A DNA stretch of 64,000 nucleotides from CAIWHR01 sp963779805 (GCA_963779805.1 CAVZZN010000014.1:1-64000); one strand, 5' to 3'. Shown: positions 31,510 through 40,041, numbered from the stretch's first letter. Notes: generated by a model from the sequence alone, not told the origin. Numbers and translations: made by a program.

Positions 31510-31858
31510 CCTGGCCCCGCTGGTGGAGCGCTTCTGGGACGCCCTCGCCGACGACTACAACACGCCGAAGGCGCTCGAGGCGCTCTACGAATGGATCCGC
31601 GAGGCCAACAAGCGCGACGGCGCGGGTGACGCCGGCCTGCGCGAGATGCTGACCGCGCTGGGCCTGGAGACGCTCCTGGGCGGCGCCGAGGGTGACGCGG
31701 ACGTGCCGGATGAGGAGGCGAGCGCCCTGCTGGAGGCCCGGGAGGCCGCGCGCGCCGCCAAGGACTGGGGCGAGGCCGACCGCCTGCGCGACGAGCTCGC
31801 CGCGCGCGGCTGGCAGGTGCGCGACGCCGCCGCCGGCCCGACGCTCGTGCGCCCGTGA
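31493..31858 (+). pseudogene. Orphan cysS 3' fragment (second copy, frame intact)
   Basis: It encodes the last 120 residues of a cysteinyl-tRNA synthetase (FWDALADDYNTPKALEALYE to AGPTLVRP), homologous to the end of the full gene upstream. The frame has no shift, unlike copy 1. A GTG at 31523 is the first start codon. It covers the helical C-terminal domain without the catalytic core, so an independent function is doubtful. It ends in the GTGA overlap that starts rlmB. Confidence 0.7.
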
Positions 31859-32568
31859 TCCTCTACGGCCGCAACGCGGTGCACGAGGCGCTGCGCGCAG
31901 GGCGCCGGCGCGTCTTCGAGATCTGGGCCACCTCCGCGGCGATCGAGGGTGAGGACTGGCTGCGGGACCCCGGCGTGCCGGTGCACGTCGCGACCACGGC
32001 CGACATCTCCCATCGCGCCGACAGCGAGGGCCACCAGGGCGTCTGCGCGAGCGTCGAGGGGTATCACTACGTCGGCGCGCACGAACTGCTGACGCAGCCC
32101 GCCCCGCTGATCGTCGCGCTGGACGAGGTCCAGGATCCGCAGAACCTCGGCGCGATCTGCCGGACGGCCGAGGGCGTCGGCGCGACGGGGCTCGTCATCG
32201 CCGAGCGCCGGGCGGCCGAGGTGACCCCGGCGGCGTGCAAGGCGTCGGCGGGCGCGCTCGAATGGCTGTCGGTCGCACGGGTGCGCAACATCGCCGACTT
32301 TCTCGGCGAGGCGAAGCAGGCCGGCTGCTGGTGCTACGGCGCCGACGCGGTGCCCGAGGCCGTCGACTACATGACCCCGGACTTCACCGGCGGAGTGGTC
32401 CTCGTGCTCGGCGCGGAGGGGAAGGGGCTGCGCCCGCGCGTCGCGGCCTCGTGCGATCAGCTGATCCGGTTGCCGCTGCACGGGCACCTGGACTCGCTCA
32501 ACGTCAGCGCCGCCGCAGCGGCCCTGCTGTACGGAATCTTGCAGAGCAGGGTTGACAGGGCTCCATAA
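31855..32568 (+). CDS. rlmB: 23S rRNA (guanosine 2'-O)-methyltransferase, RlmB/TrmH family
   Basis: Intact, 237 residues, GTG start overlapping the stop of the cysS fragment. N-terminal RNA-binding part (YGRNAVHEALRAGRRRVFEI) and SPOUT domain: LIVALDEVQDPQNLGAICRT (motif 1), VVLVLGAEGKGLRPRVAASC (motif 2) and RLPLHGHLDSLNVSAAAAAL (motif 3). A strong promoter for the next gene lies within its last codons. Confidence 0.93.
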   Translation: MILYGRNAVHEALRAGRRRVFEIWATSAAIEGEDWLRDPGVPVHVATTADISHRADSEGHQGVCASVEGYHYVGAHELLTQPAPLIVALDEVQDPQNLGAICRTAEGVGATGLVIAERRAAEVTPAACKASAGALEWLSVARVRNIADFLGEAKQAGCWCYGADAVPEAVDYMTPDFTGGVVLVLGAEGKGLRPRVAASCDQLIRLPLHGHLDSLNVSAAAAALLYGILQSRVDRAP

Positions 32569-32580
32569 CTGTGGGATAAA
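32552..32580 (+). promoter_or_regulatory. Strong sigma-A-type promoter of the sigH-like gene
   Basis: TTGACA (32552-32557), 17-base spacer, GATAAA (32575-32580), with TGG directly before the -10. This is the closest match to a full housekeeping consensus in the window. It starts inside rlmB and predicts initiation near 32587, leaving a leader of about 125 bases. Confidence 0.75.
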
Positions 32581-32585
32581 CGCGG

Positions 32586-32610
32586 CGACCTGGGGTTCAA
32601 CCTCAGGTCG
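32586..32610. promoter_or_regulatory. 25-bp near-perfect palindrome at the predicted transcription start
   Basis: Arms CGACCTG and CAGGTCG with inner GGTT and AACC, only one mismatched pair either side of the centre. It begins at the predicted start of the sigH promoter, a place where a bound repressor would block transcription. It could also fold as an RNA hairpin at the 5' end of the mRNA. Confidence 0.5.
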
Positions 32611-32710
32611 AGAAATCATCAGCTTCACGTTCGCAGATGACGCCAGGGGAGGCGCGCGTCACTGAGATCGTCCATCTATTCCCCTGCAAATGGGGAGGAG
32701 GAACGACCTC

Positions 32711-33358
32711 GTGGCAAGACTTTCCGCATCCTCTCAAGGTCAGGTTCAGGTAGACGACGGGTACCTCATCGCGCTTGCGAAGACGGGGGATCCGACCGCC
32801 TACGACCGCCTTGTCCGCCGCTACTACGGCTTCGTCCGCCTGAAGGCGTCCTCGTACTTCCTGATCGGGGGCGACAGCGACGACCTGATCCAGGAGGGCC
32901 TCGTCGGCCTCTACAAGGCGATCCGCGACTACCGCACCGACCGCGAGTCGAGCTTCCGCAACTTCGCCGAGCTCTGCATCACGCGCCAGATCATCACGGC
33001 GGTGAAGACCTCGACCCGCAACAAGCACGTGCCGCTCAACCAGTACGTGTCGTTCTCCTCGACGCCCGCCGGCGCCAGTGACGGCGAGCCGACGCTTGAC
33101 GAGGTGATCCCGGGGTCGACGGTCCACGATCCGGTCAACCAGGTGATCTCGTCCGAGGAGCTGCGCTCGCTCGTGGACTGTCTGTCCTCGACGCTCTCGG
33201 ATCTCGAATCGCGCGTCCTGTCGCTCTACCTGGACGGCCGCTCCTACGAGGGAATCGGCGAGATCGTCGGCTGCGACACGAAGACGGTGGACAACGCCCT
33301 TCAGCGCGTGAAGCGCAAGGTCGGCGTCCATCTCGCCGCGCGGAACGTCGTTCTCTAG
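32711..33358 (+). CDS. sigH: Sigma-70 family factor of the Bacillus SigH type
   Basis: Intact, about 215 residues. Region 2 (RRYYGFVRLKASSYFLIGGD, DLIQEGLVGLYKAIRDYRTD, FRNFAELCITRQIITAVKT) is strikingly close to Bacillus SigH; region 4 is LSDLESRVLSLYLDGRSYEG with a helix-turn-helix (IGCDTKTVDNALQRVKRK-like). I chose the GTG at 32711 because GGGGAGGAGG lies about ten bases upstream; an ATG at 32690 would overlap that site. A short C4/G4 hairpin could hide part of it. Its position after rlmB matches Bacillus. Confidence 0.9.
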   Translation: MARLSASSQGQVQVDDGYLIALAKTGDPTAYDRLVRRYYGFVRLKASSYFLIGGDSDDLIQEGLVGLYKAIRDYRTDRESSFRNFAELCITRQIITAVKTSTRNKHVPLNQYVSFSSTPAGASDGEPTLDEVIPGSTVHDPVNQVISSEELRSLVDCLSSTLSDLESRVLSLYLDGRSYEGIGEIVGCDTKTVDNALQRVKRKVGVHLAARNVVL

Positions 33359-33361
33359 GAG

Positions 33362-33526
33362 CTAGCTGCGGTGTTCGCCGCGCGCGATGTGCGCGCGGCG
33401 AAACTGGCGCCCCTCGTCCCGGCGGGGCTCCGGCTGAGCCACGCGGCTGATCTGCCGCGAGGCCGCCGCTGACGCGGCGGCCATCAGCGCCACGACGAGG
33501 GCGGCCAGGAGAAGGATGAGGACCAT
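33362..33526 (-). CDS. Small single-span membrane protein, 54 residues
   Basis: MVLILLLAALVVALMAAASA is one membrane helix, followed by a basic tail (RRDEGRQFRRAHIARGEHRS). GGAGG lies six bases before the ATG, which supports real translation. It is convergent with sigH, three bases apart, and lies downstream of the HlyIII-like gene. No family recognised. Confidence 0.6.
   Translation of the reverse strand: MVLILLLAALVVALMAAASAAASRQISRVAQPEPRRDEGRQFRRAHIARGEHRS
33374..33402. repeat. 12-bp inverted repeat at the sigH 3' side
   Basis: TTCGCCGCGCGC, 5-base spacer, then its perfect complement. It lies 15 bases after the sigH stop and inside the 3' end of the small convergent gene. It can form a strong hairpin on both strands and may act as a bidirectional transcription barrier, though no T run follows. 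Confidence 0.6.
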
Positions 33527-33570
33527 CAGGTCCTCCGTACCCGCGGGCCGGGCTGCGTAAACGCGGGAAA

Positions 33571-34383
33571 CTAGGTCGTCAGCGGGATCAGCACGAAGGC
33601 GATCACGGCGTAATGCGTCGCCGCGGCGCCCGTCACGAGCGTGTGGAAGATCTCGTGGTAGCCGAACACGGTCGGCGCCGGATTCGGCCGCTCGGTCGCG
33701 TAGATGACCCCGCCGACGGCGTAGAGCGCACCGCCGAGGGCGATCCCCGCGAACGCGAGCCATCCCAGCCCGTTCCAGATCTGCGGCGCCAGAACCGCGC
33801 CGAGCATCCCGAGCGTCACGTAGACGCTCACGGTGAGCCACTTCGGGGCACCGACCCAGACCAGCGACATGACGACGCCTGCGAGCGCCAGGCCCCAGGC
33901 GACGATGAGCATGGTCGTCGCCTGCGAGCCGTGCAGGACCAGCAGTGCGAACGGCGTGAACGACGCGGCGATGAAGACGAAGATCATCGAGTGGTCCAGG
34001 CGCCGCATCCACGCCCGCGCCCGTGGTCGTCGCCAGTTCACGCGGTGGTACAGCGCGCTGATCCCGAAGAGGCCGCAGATCCCGGCGGCGTAGATCGTCG
34101 TCGCGACGACCTGGCGGTCGCCGTTGGCGCGCAGCACCAGCAGCGCGCCGAGCGCGATCGCCGCGAAGAACGCGTATTCGTGGATCACGCCGCGCAGCCT
34201 CGGCTTGACCTTCGCCACGACCTCGGCGGCCTGCTCGCGCATGTCCGCGGCCTGCTCACGCACGTTCTCGACGCCGCGCGCGGCCGCATCCTGCGCTGCT
34301 CCGACACGCCCGGCCACGGCTTCCTGAGCGGCGACCGCGCGCCGCTGGGCGGACTCTGCCGCCCGCTCGATGCGCTCGGTCAT
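33571..34383 (-). CDS. Hemolysin III-family (COG1272/PAQR-like) membrane protein with helical N-terminal extension
   Basis: Intact, 270 residues. Residues 1-65 are Ala-rich amphipathic helix (AAESAQRRAVAAQEAVAG, EQAADMREQAAEVVAK). From about 68 comes the seven-helix HlyIII domain: GVIHEYAFFAAIALGALLVL, ALYHRVNW, RLDHSMIFVFIAASFTPFAL and the final FGYHEIFHTLVTGAAATHY with the conserved metal-binding His residues. Probably a membrane metal-dependent hydrolase or receptor-like protein; hemolysis is not implied. Expression appears leaderless. Confidence 0.85.
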   Translation of the reverse strand: MTERIERAAESAQRRAVAAQEAVAGRVGAAQDAAARGVENVREQAADMREQAAEVVAKVKPRLRGVIHEYAFFAAIALGALLVLRANGDRQVVATTIYAAGICGLFGISALYHRVNWRRPRARAWMRRLDHSMIFVFIAASFTPFALLVLHGSQATTMLIVAWGLALAGVVMSLVWVGAPKWLTVSVYVTLGMLGAVLAPQIWNGLGWLAFAGIALGGALYAVGGVIYATERPNPAPTVFGYHEIFHTLVTGAAATHYAVIAFVLIPLTT

Positions 34384-34389
34384 CGATCG

Positions 34390-34395
34390 AAGGTA
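34390..34395 (-). promoter_or_regulatory. -10 element for leaderless HlyIII-like gene
   Basis: On the minus strand TACCTT, six bases, then the ATG at 34383. Confidence 0.5.
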
Positions 34396-34444
34396 CTCCG
34401 CTTTGCTTCGCGTGTCATCCGGAAGGCCGGCGGCCTCGCCTCGG

Positions 34445-34450
34445 TAGGCT
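34445..34450 (+). promoter_or_regulatory. -10 element for leaderless UBP zinc finger gene
   Basis: TAGGCT, six bases, then the ATG at 34457. Confidence 0.55.
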
Positions 34451-34456
34451 CGCACC

Positions 34457-34771
34457 ATGGCCACCTGCACGCACCTGGACCACGTGAAGATCACGCAGCT
34501 GCCCGAGGCGGTCGACGGCTGCGAGGACTGCCTGGCGACCGGCGATCAGTGGCTGCACCTGCGGATCTGCCTGGAGTGCGGGAAGGTCGGCTGCTGCGAC
34601 GACTCGCCGAACCGTCACGCGACGGCGCACGCGCGCGAGAGCGGGCACCCGGTCATCCGCTCCCTCGAGCCGGGCGAGGTCTGGTCCTGGTGCTTCGAGG
34701 ACGAGCTGCTCATGCGGATCCCGGAGATCCAGGGGCAGACAAAGATTCCGCCGTCGCCGCTGGGGTCGTGA
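34457..34771 (+). CDS. UBP-type zinc finger protein
   Basis: Intact, 104 residues. Zinc ligands follow the ZnF-UBP pattern: ATCTHLDHV, GCEDCLATG, RICLECGKVGCCDDS, then NRHATAHARESGHPVIRSL. The eukaryotic domain binds the ubiquitin C-terminus; in bacteria the stand-alone form has no settled function. It overlaps the next gene by four bases. Confidence 0.85.
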   Translation: MATCTHLDHVKITQLPEAVDGCEDCLATGDQWLHLRICLECGKVGCCDDSPNRHATAHARESGHPVIRSLEPGEVWSWCFEDELLMRIPEIQGQTKIPPSPLGS

Positions 34772-35091
34772 CTGCGGTGACCGAACCGGTCGTCGTGGAC
34801 AACCCGGAGGCCTCGCGGTTCGAGCTGCGGATCGGCGACGAGCTCGCCGGCCGGGTCGACTACCTGCCCGCGGGCGACAGCGTGATCATCGCCCACACCG
34901 AGGTCGCTGATGGTCACGAGGGCGAGGGGCTCGGAGGTGTCCTGGTGCTCGCGGCGCTCGAAGGCATTCGGGCGAAGGGCAAGACTGCGATCCCCACCTG
35001 CCCGTTCGCGGCGGCGTACATCAGACGGCATCCCGAGCTTGACGCCTACGTCAAGCCGGCGCTGCGGGAGCACCGCAACATGACGGATTGA
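34768..35091 (+). CDS. Small GNAT-type N-acetyltransferase (YidJ-like)
   Basis: Intact, 107 residues, GTG start in a GTGA overlap. FELRIGDELAGRVDYLPAGD, the acetyl-CoA loop HEGEGLGGVLVLAALEGIR, and PTCPFAAAYIRRHPELDAYV match the short single-domain GNATs that pair with metabolic or zinc-finger genes. Substrate unknown. Confidence 0.85.
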   Translation: MTAVTEPVVVDNPEASRFELRIGDELAGRVDYLPAGDSVIIAHTEVADGHEGEGLGGVLVLAALEGIRAKGKTAIPTCPFAAAYIRRHPELDAYVKPALREHRNMTD

Positions 35092-35182
35092 TGACAGTTT
35101 CCACAGCGTCCAATGACAGTCGGGTATGGGCGCGCCGCTGTTTGTCATGAGATGACAAACCGGTCACTGGGGGGTGACGTCT

Positions 35183-35643
35183 ATGACGACACGCCTCGAC
35201 GTCGGCGTCGGGTTTCGGGCTCGCAGGCTACGGCTCCGGTGACACGCAGACGCGGACACCGCGACCGTCGCTGCTGCAACCGTGCGGGCCGCCAGTCCGG
35301 GGCCGGTTCCGTCGCTGGTCGCGAAGGCGCTCAGCGGTGCGGTCTACGGGTGGGGAGTCCTTCCGGGTGCGAGGCCGGTACGTGCCGGGAACGTGAAGCT
35401 GAGGTTTCACGATCTTGACCAGATCGACACGACTGGTCGTGATCAGGATGCCGGAAAGGCATCCGGCACTGGGATCGGGTGCCCGTCTTTCGGAGGCCGG
35501 TTGAATTGGTGAGATCGACGAGCTGAAGGCGAACGGGTCGGCGTCGTCACCGTCCGCTGACGCCCGGCCACTACGCCCTGATCTGCAACATCGCGGGCCA
35601 CTACACCAACGGCATGCACGCGGACATCGACGTGGTCACGTGA
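35183..35643 (+). pseudogene. Plastocyanin-like cupredoxin gene, heavily frameshifted
   Basis: An ATG with GGGGGTGA just upstream starts MTTRLDV. Pieces of a cupredoxin follow in different frames: GYGSGDTQ, AGNVKLRF, RLVVIRMPERHPALGSGARL, GEIDELKANG and finally LTPGHYALICNIAGHYTNGM. The last holds the type 1 copper ligands Cys, His and Met in normal spacing. At least four shifts in 460 bases is denser than in neighbouring genes, so this may be real decay as well as read error. An intact-site relative lies at 36048. Confidence 0.6.
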
Positions 35644-35814
35644 GGCGGACCGCGGCTGAGTGCAGGACGGCGTCGCCCGACCGCCGGCCGGGGGCACCGG
35701 AAGGTAGAGCGACGCCGTGGGTCGACCCTAGGAGTCAGCGGCCCTCGCGCGCTACTGGGCCTTCGTTCAGGTCCGGGTTGATTTCGGCACCGCAGGGGGC
35801 GTAGGCTCACGTCG
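35644..35814. other. Gene-free stretch before the tRNA-side hairpin
   Basis: Between the cupredoxin remnant and the hairpin beside tRNA-Thr I see no gene, repeat or convincing promoter. Several stop codons interrupt all frames. Confidence 0.5.
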
Positions 35815-35863
35815 CGTCACGGGCGCGACAGGCTCGAACGCATTTTCGGGCGCGTCCGTGACG
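35815..35863. repeat. 13-bp inverted repeat beside tRNA-Thr
   Basis: CGTCACGGGCGCG and its near-complement CGCGTCCGTGACG (12 of 13 pairs), 23 bases apart. Seen from the tRNA it lies 20 bases beyond the 3' end, so it may stop transcription or guide 3' processing. Confidence 0.5.
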
Positions 35864-35882
35864 CGGTCCAGTTCGAGTCGCA

Positions 35883-35954
<72 letters not shown>

Positions 35955-36047
35955 ACGGGGCGCCGAGGGTAACGCGCCAGGACGGGAAGGATGCGTGCCG
36001 GGGCGGCGTCTTCACAGACGACCGGATCCGCGACGGAGGAGCCCTCC

Positions 36048-36532
36048 ATGTACGCACGAACCAACCGCCCACTCGCAGGCGCGGCGATCGTCCTGGCCTC
36101 AGCGCTCGCGCTCGCGGCCTGCGGCAGCTCGAGCAACTCGAGCGACTCCTCGACCGCCGCCAACACCGGCGGCGCCTATGGCTCCGCGAGCACCAAAGCC
36201 GCGACGACGACCACCACGGCCGCGCCCGCGGCCGGCGGCGCGTCCACCGTCGAAGCTCTCCGCGGACGCCGACGGCTCGCTCGCGTTCGACCCGACGACG
36301 CTCACGGCGAAGGCCGGCGAGGTCACGCTCGACATGGCCAACCCGGGCAGCTCGGGTGTCCCGCACGCGATCGCGGTCGAGGGCAACGGGGTGGACAAGG
36401 ACGGGGCGACCGCGCAGCCCGGCGGCTCCTCGAAGGTCACCGTGACGCTGAAGCCCGGGACGTATCACGTTCTACTGCCCGGTTCCCGGCCACAAGGCGG
36501 CGGGGATGGAAGGGACGCTCACCGTCTCGTGA
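36048..36532 (+). CDS. Cupredoxin-like copper lipoprotein (frameshifted)
   Basis: Signal peptide with lipobox LALAACGSS (Cys at residue 25), a Ser/Thr/Ala-rich linker, then a plastocyanin-type domain: LTAKAGEVTLDMANPGSSG, VPHAIAVEGNGVDKDG (first His ligand) and, after a shift near 36475, YCPVPGHKAAGMEGTLTVS with Cys, His and Met ligands. Another shift lies near 36255. GGAGG lies seven bases before the ATG. Likely an extracytoplasmic electron carrier or copper binder. Confidence 0.8.
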
Positions 36533-36558
36533 CCGGCGGGCTCGGACATGCCGCGGAG

Positions 36559-36564
36559 TAGCAT
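36559..36564 (+). promoter_or_regulatory. -10 element for leaderless sigma factor gene
   Basis: TAGCAT, seven bases, then the GTG at 36572. This decides the GTG over the ATG at 36548. Confidence 0.5.
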
Positions 36565-36571
36565 CGCCCTC

Positions 36572-37089
36572 GTGGCGGACCCGCATCCCGGCGGCGCGCT
36601 GCGCCGCCTGGATCCCGACGATCTCGGGGATCACCTGGATCGCCTGTACCGGGCGGCCTGGGCGCTGTGCGGCAATCGTCACGAGGCGGAGGACCTCGTG
36701 CAGGACACCTACGCCGGCGGTGCTTGCGCGGCCGCGGTTCCTGCGCGGGAGCGACGACCTCGGGTACCTGCTGCGGGCGCTGCGCAACACCCAGGTGAGT
36801 CGCGCGCGCGCCGCGACCGGCGGCCGCAGACGACGGAGCTGATGGACCGCCCGGACCACCGCACTCGCTGGGATCCGGGCGCCTCCGACGAGGTCAACGC
36901 GCTGTTCGACGCGATCGGCGCGCTGCCGCGGGACTTCCGCGAGGCACTCGTCGCGATCGACCTGATCGGACTGAGCTACCGCGAGGCCGCAGCGGGCGCT
37001 GCGCGTCCGCGAGGCGACGATCACGACGCGGGTCCATCGCGCACGGCTTCGCGTCGCCGCCGCGATGGGGGACGAGGGGGCGCGCGCAT
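36572..37089 (+). CDS. ECF-type sigma factor (frameshifted)
   Basis: Region 2: LDRLYRAAWALCGNRHEAED followed by LVQDTYA. Region 4: IGALPRDFREALVAIDLIGL then SYREAAAALRVREATITTRV after correction of a shift near 37000. Another shift lies near 36717. About 172 residues. It ends in an ATGA overlap with a membrane protein that is probably its anti-sigma partner. Confidence 0.8.
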
Positions 37090-37741
37090 GACCGGTCGCG
37101 ACGACCGCGCCGCCAGCGAGCGCGCGACGGGCCGGATCCGCGCGACCGCCGCGACGGTGCGCGCACCGCACAGCCTGCGCGCGGCGGTGGCACAGGAGCG
37201 GCTCGCCGTCGGGCAGCCGCCGACCGCGCCGCTCGCGGCCGCTCCTGTTCGCCGGGGCCGCGGCCGCCGCCGCGTTGGTGCTCGCGGTGGCCGTGGTGCT
37301 CATCGCCGGATCGACGGCACCCCGGGCGGCTTCGGTCGCCGACGCCGCGCAGGTCGCGCTGCGCGCGCCGACGGACGGGCCTCCCGCACGCTGAGCGACG
37401 GTCGCGTGCGCCTGTCGGTCGGTGGCGTCCGGTTCCCGGACTACGCGCACTGGAAGGGCTGGCGCGCGGTCGGCACGCGGACCGACACGGTCGCCGGGCG
37501 CGCCGCCGTCACCGTCGTCTACGGTCGTGGCGCGAAGCGGGTCGGCTACACGATCGTCGACGGCCATCCGCTGCGCATCCCGCAGGGCGCGAAGCGGATC
37601 ACCTATGACGGCGTGGACGTCTGGGTTCTGCGTCGCGGCGATGCGCGCTACATCACCTGGCAGCGCGACGGGCGGACGTGCGTGCTGGCGACGCGCGAGA
37701 CGAAGCTCGAGCGACTGCTCGAGTTCGCCGCCGGCATCTGA
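37086..37741 (+). CDS. Putative anti-sigma factor, single-pass membrane protein (frameshifted)
   Basis: Cytoplasmic N-terminal segment (RIRATAATVRAPHSLRAAVA), one membrane helix (LVLAVAVVLIAGSTAP after a shift near 37240), and an extracytoplasmic domain with LSDGRVRLSVGGVRFPDYAH, GYTIVDGHPLRIP and CVLATRETKLERLLEFAAGI. The start overlaps the sigma gene by four bases. No zinc-binding HxxxCxxC motif is visible, so the anti-sigma role is inferred from position and topology. Confidence 0.65.
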
Positions 37742-37762
37742 TTCGAGGGTGGGCGGGACGGA

Positions 37763-38300
37763 CTACGCGGGGGTGACGCCCGCAGCGTGCGCGATGTTGC
37801 CGTGGCCGTTCTGTGAGGCCACGTGCTCGAAGCTCGGGACCTCTTCGTCCTGCGGCGGGTTGAGCGCGCGCTCGAGTTCGCCGAGCGACGACCCGAACAG
37901 CAGGTGCCGCCAGGTCGCCTGCGCGAACGCGGCCATGTTGCCGCTGAGCTGCGGCAGCTCGTCGCGCGCGGGGTGGACGCGGTCGGTGACCGCGACGCCC
38001 GGCCACAGCACGGTGTTCTCGATCAACGCGGCGGTGGGTCCCTTGGCCCACGCGCGGCAGCGGCATCAGCGGCGCGACGTTGGCGTACATCGCGCCGAAG
38101 ATCGCGCCGTTCGCCAGGTGCATCGCCGCGCCGACGACCGGCCATGCGCGGCCTCGCGTCACGGCCTTGCCGAGCAGTGCGGTGTCGTCGTACGGCACGC
38201 CGAACAGGCGGATGTCGAGCGGCTGCTGCGCCGCCCAGACCCCCGCGGCAGTCGCTCCGGCGAGGGCTCCGCGAAGCGTGCGCGTGCGATCGAAGGCCAT
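37763..38300 (-). CDS. Uncharacterised membrane-associated protein
   Basis: About 179 residues after a shift near 38048. LRGALAGATAAGVWAAQQPL and AAMHLANGAIFGAMYANVAP are hydrophobic and Gly/Ala rich; the C-terminus is polar (ALNPPQDEEVPSFEHVASQN). I recognise no family with certainty. Convergent with the putative anti-sigma gene. Confidence 0.55.
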
Positions 38301-38360
38301 GTCCAGCGATCGTACTCCCCGTCAGGTGTAACCCATGCGCCAGCCTGCGGTATCGCCGGC

Positions 38361-40029
38361 ATGGATCAGCAGCAGCTGCTCGACCGTGCCGGCGAGCGCG
38401 GCGTCAATCGCCTCGTCCTCGGCATCGTGCGGCTGCTGTTCCTCCCGTTCTTCCTGATCTGGTTCCGTCAGGACCGGATCGGCCGCGAGCACATCCCGAA
38501 GGACGGCCCGGTCATCATCGCGGCCAACCACCGCTCGTTCCTCGATCCGTTCGTGATCGCGGCCTGCACGCGGCGCCCGTTCTATTTCGTCGCGAAGAAG
38601 GAGCTGTTCCTGAAGAACCGGCTCCAGACCTGGTTCCTGAATTGGCTCGGCGCGTTCCCGATCGACCGCGGCACCGGTGACGAGGCGTCGATGGCGACCG
38701 CCCGCCGGATCCTCGAGCGCGGCGACGGCGTGATGATCTTTCCCGAGGGCACGCGCGTGCGCCCCGGGCCGCTCGGCCACCCGCGCCGCGGCGTCGGCCG
38801 GCTCGCGCTCGAGACGGGCGCGGTCGTCGTTCCCGCTGCGGTGATCGGCAGCGCCGAGGTGCGCCGCGGCTGGCGCATCCGCCCGAAGAAGGTGCGCGTG
38901 CGCTGCGGCCCCGCCCTGCACTTCCCGAAGGTCGAGCGGCCCGTCCGCGGCGCTCGCGAAGGCCGTGACCGACCGGATCTGGCCGTGCGTCGAGGTGCAG
39001 TGGGAGTGGCTGGGCGGCACGCCGCCGCTGCGCCGCGTCGCCGTCATCGGCGCCGGCTCATGGGGCACGAGCCTCGCGATCGCGCTCGCGCGCGGAGGCA
39101 CCCAGGTCGAGCTCGGATGCCGCACCGAGGAGCAGGCACGCGAGCTCGGCGCTGAGCGCGAGAACCGCCGCTACCTGCCGGGCGTGCGTCTGCCGGACAC
39201 GATCCGCGTCGCCCGCGCGGGCACGCTCGCCTGCGTGAGGCCGACCTCGTCTGCCTCGCCGTGCCGACGCGCGACCTTCCCGTGGCGATGGGCGAGATCG
39301 GCGACCGGCTCGGCGCCCGCACCGAGCCTGCTGGTGCTCCTCGAAGGGCCTCGTCCCGCTGCCGGCCGGCGAGCTTCCCACCGTCTTCTGCTCGGGCCGT
39401 GCCGGTGGCCGCACCGTCGCCTGCCTCGGCGGCCCGGCGCACGCGGCCGACGCGGTCGAGCACGGCGCGTCGCTCGGTGCTGGCCTCGACCGACCCGGAG
39501 CTGCCCGCGCAGCCGCGGCGCCTCTGCGCCGACGCCGGGTTCGACGTGGAGACGACGAGCGACGTCGTCGGCGTCGAGCTCGCCGGCGTCGCCGAAGAAC
39601 GCCGCGGTGCTCGCCGCGACCACGGCATCGGTCGGCGGCCCCAACGCGTCCGGCGCCGCCGCCGGCAAGGTCTTCTCCGAGATCGCCGCCGACATCGGGC
39701 GGGGCGCTCGGCGCGCGTCCCGAGACCTGGACGGGCCTCGCCGGCGCCGGCGACCTCGTCGCCTCGGTCGTCGCGGCCGGAGGGCGCAACCGCCGCGCCG
39801 GCGAACTGCTCGCGCGCGGCGTCTCCCAGCAGGAGATCCGCCCCGCGATCGGACAGGTCGCCGAGGCGCTCGATGCGCTGCCGCTGCTCGTGACGGCCCT
39901 CGAGGTCAGCGCGTGCGCGCCCCCGCCACGCGTGCACTGGCCGCCGTCGTGAGCGGCGAGGGCAGCGCACGGGCGTTCGCCGACGACGTCACCAAGCCGC
40001 GCCGCATCGTCGGCGCGCGGGTGGTCTGA
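38361..40029 (+). CDS. PlsC-type acyltransferase fused to glycerol-3-phosphate dehydrogenase GpsA (frameshifted)
   Basis: N-terminal half: lysophosphatidate acyltransferase with VIIAANHRSFLDPFVIAACT (NHxxxxD), FPIDRGTGDEAS, MIFPEGTRVRPGP and AVVVPAAVIGSAE. After one shift near 38945 the reading continues without stop or obvious start through IWPCVEVQWEWLGGTPPLRR into the GpsA Rossmann motif VAVIGAGSWGTSLAIALARG. Later GpsA blocks include VAKNAAVLAATT (catalytic Lys) and GLAGAGDLVASVVA. Shifts near 39240, 39330, 39475, 39595 and 39710. The fusion would couple synthesis of glycerol-3-phosphate with acylation of its derivatives. Confidence 0.8.
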
Positions 40030-40041
40030 CGGGGCCGCAGG

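Larger units (their letters stand above)
31063..31905 (+). repeat. Diverged tandem duplication of the cysS/rlmB junction
   Basis: Copy 1 runs from about 31063 to 31480 and copy 2 from about 31493 to 31905. Period is 429 bases, measured between the two cysS-type stops. Each copy contains the end of cysS, a GTGA overlap and the start of rlmB. By eye the copies differ at roughly one base in ten, mostly at third codon positions, so this is not a simple assembly echo. Confidence 0.8.
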
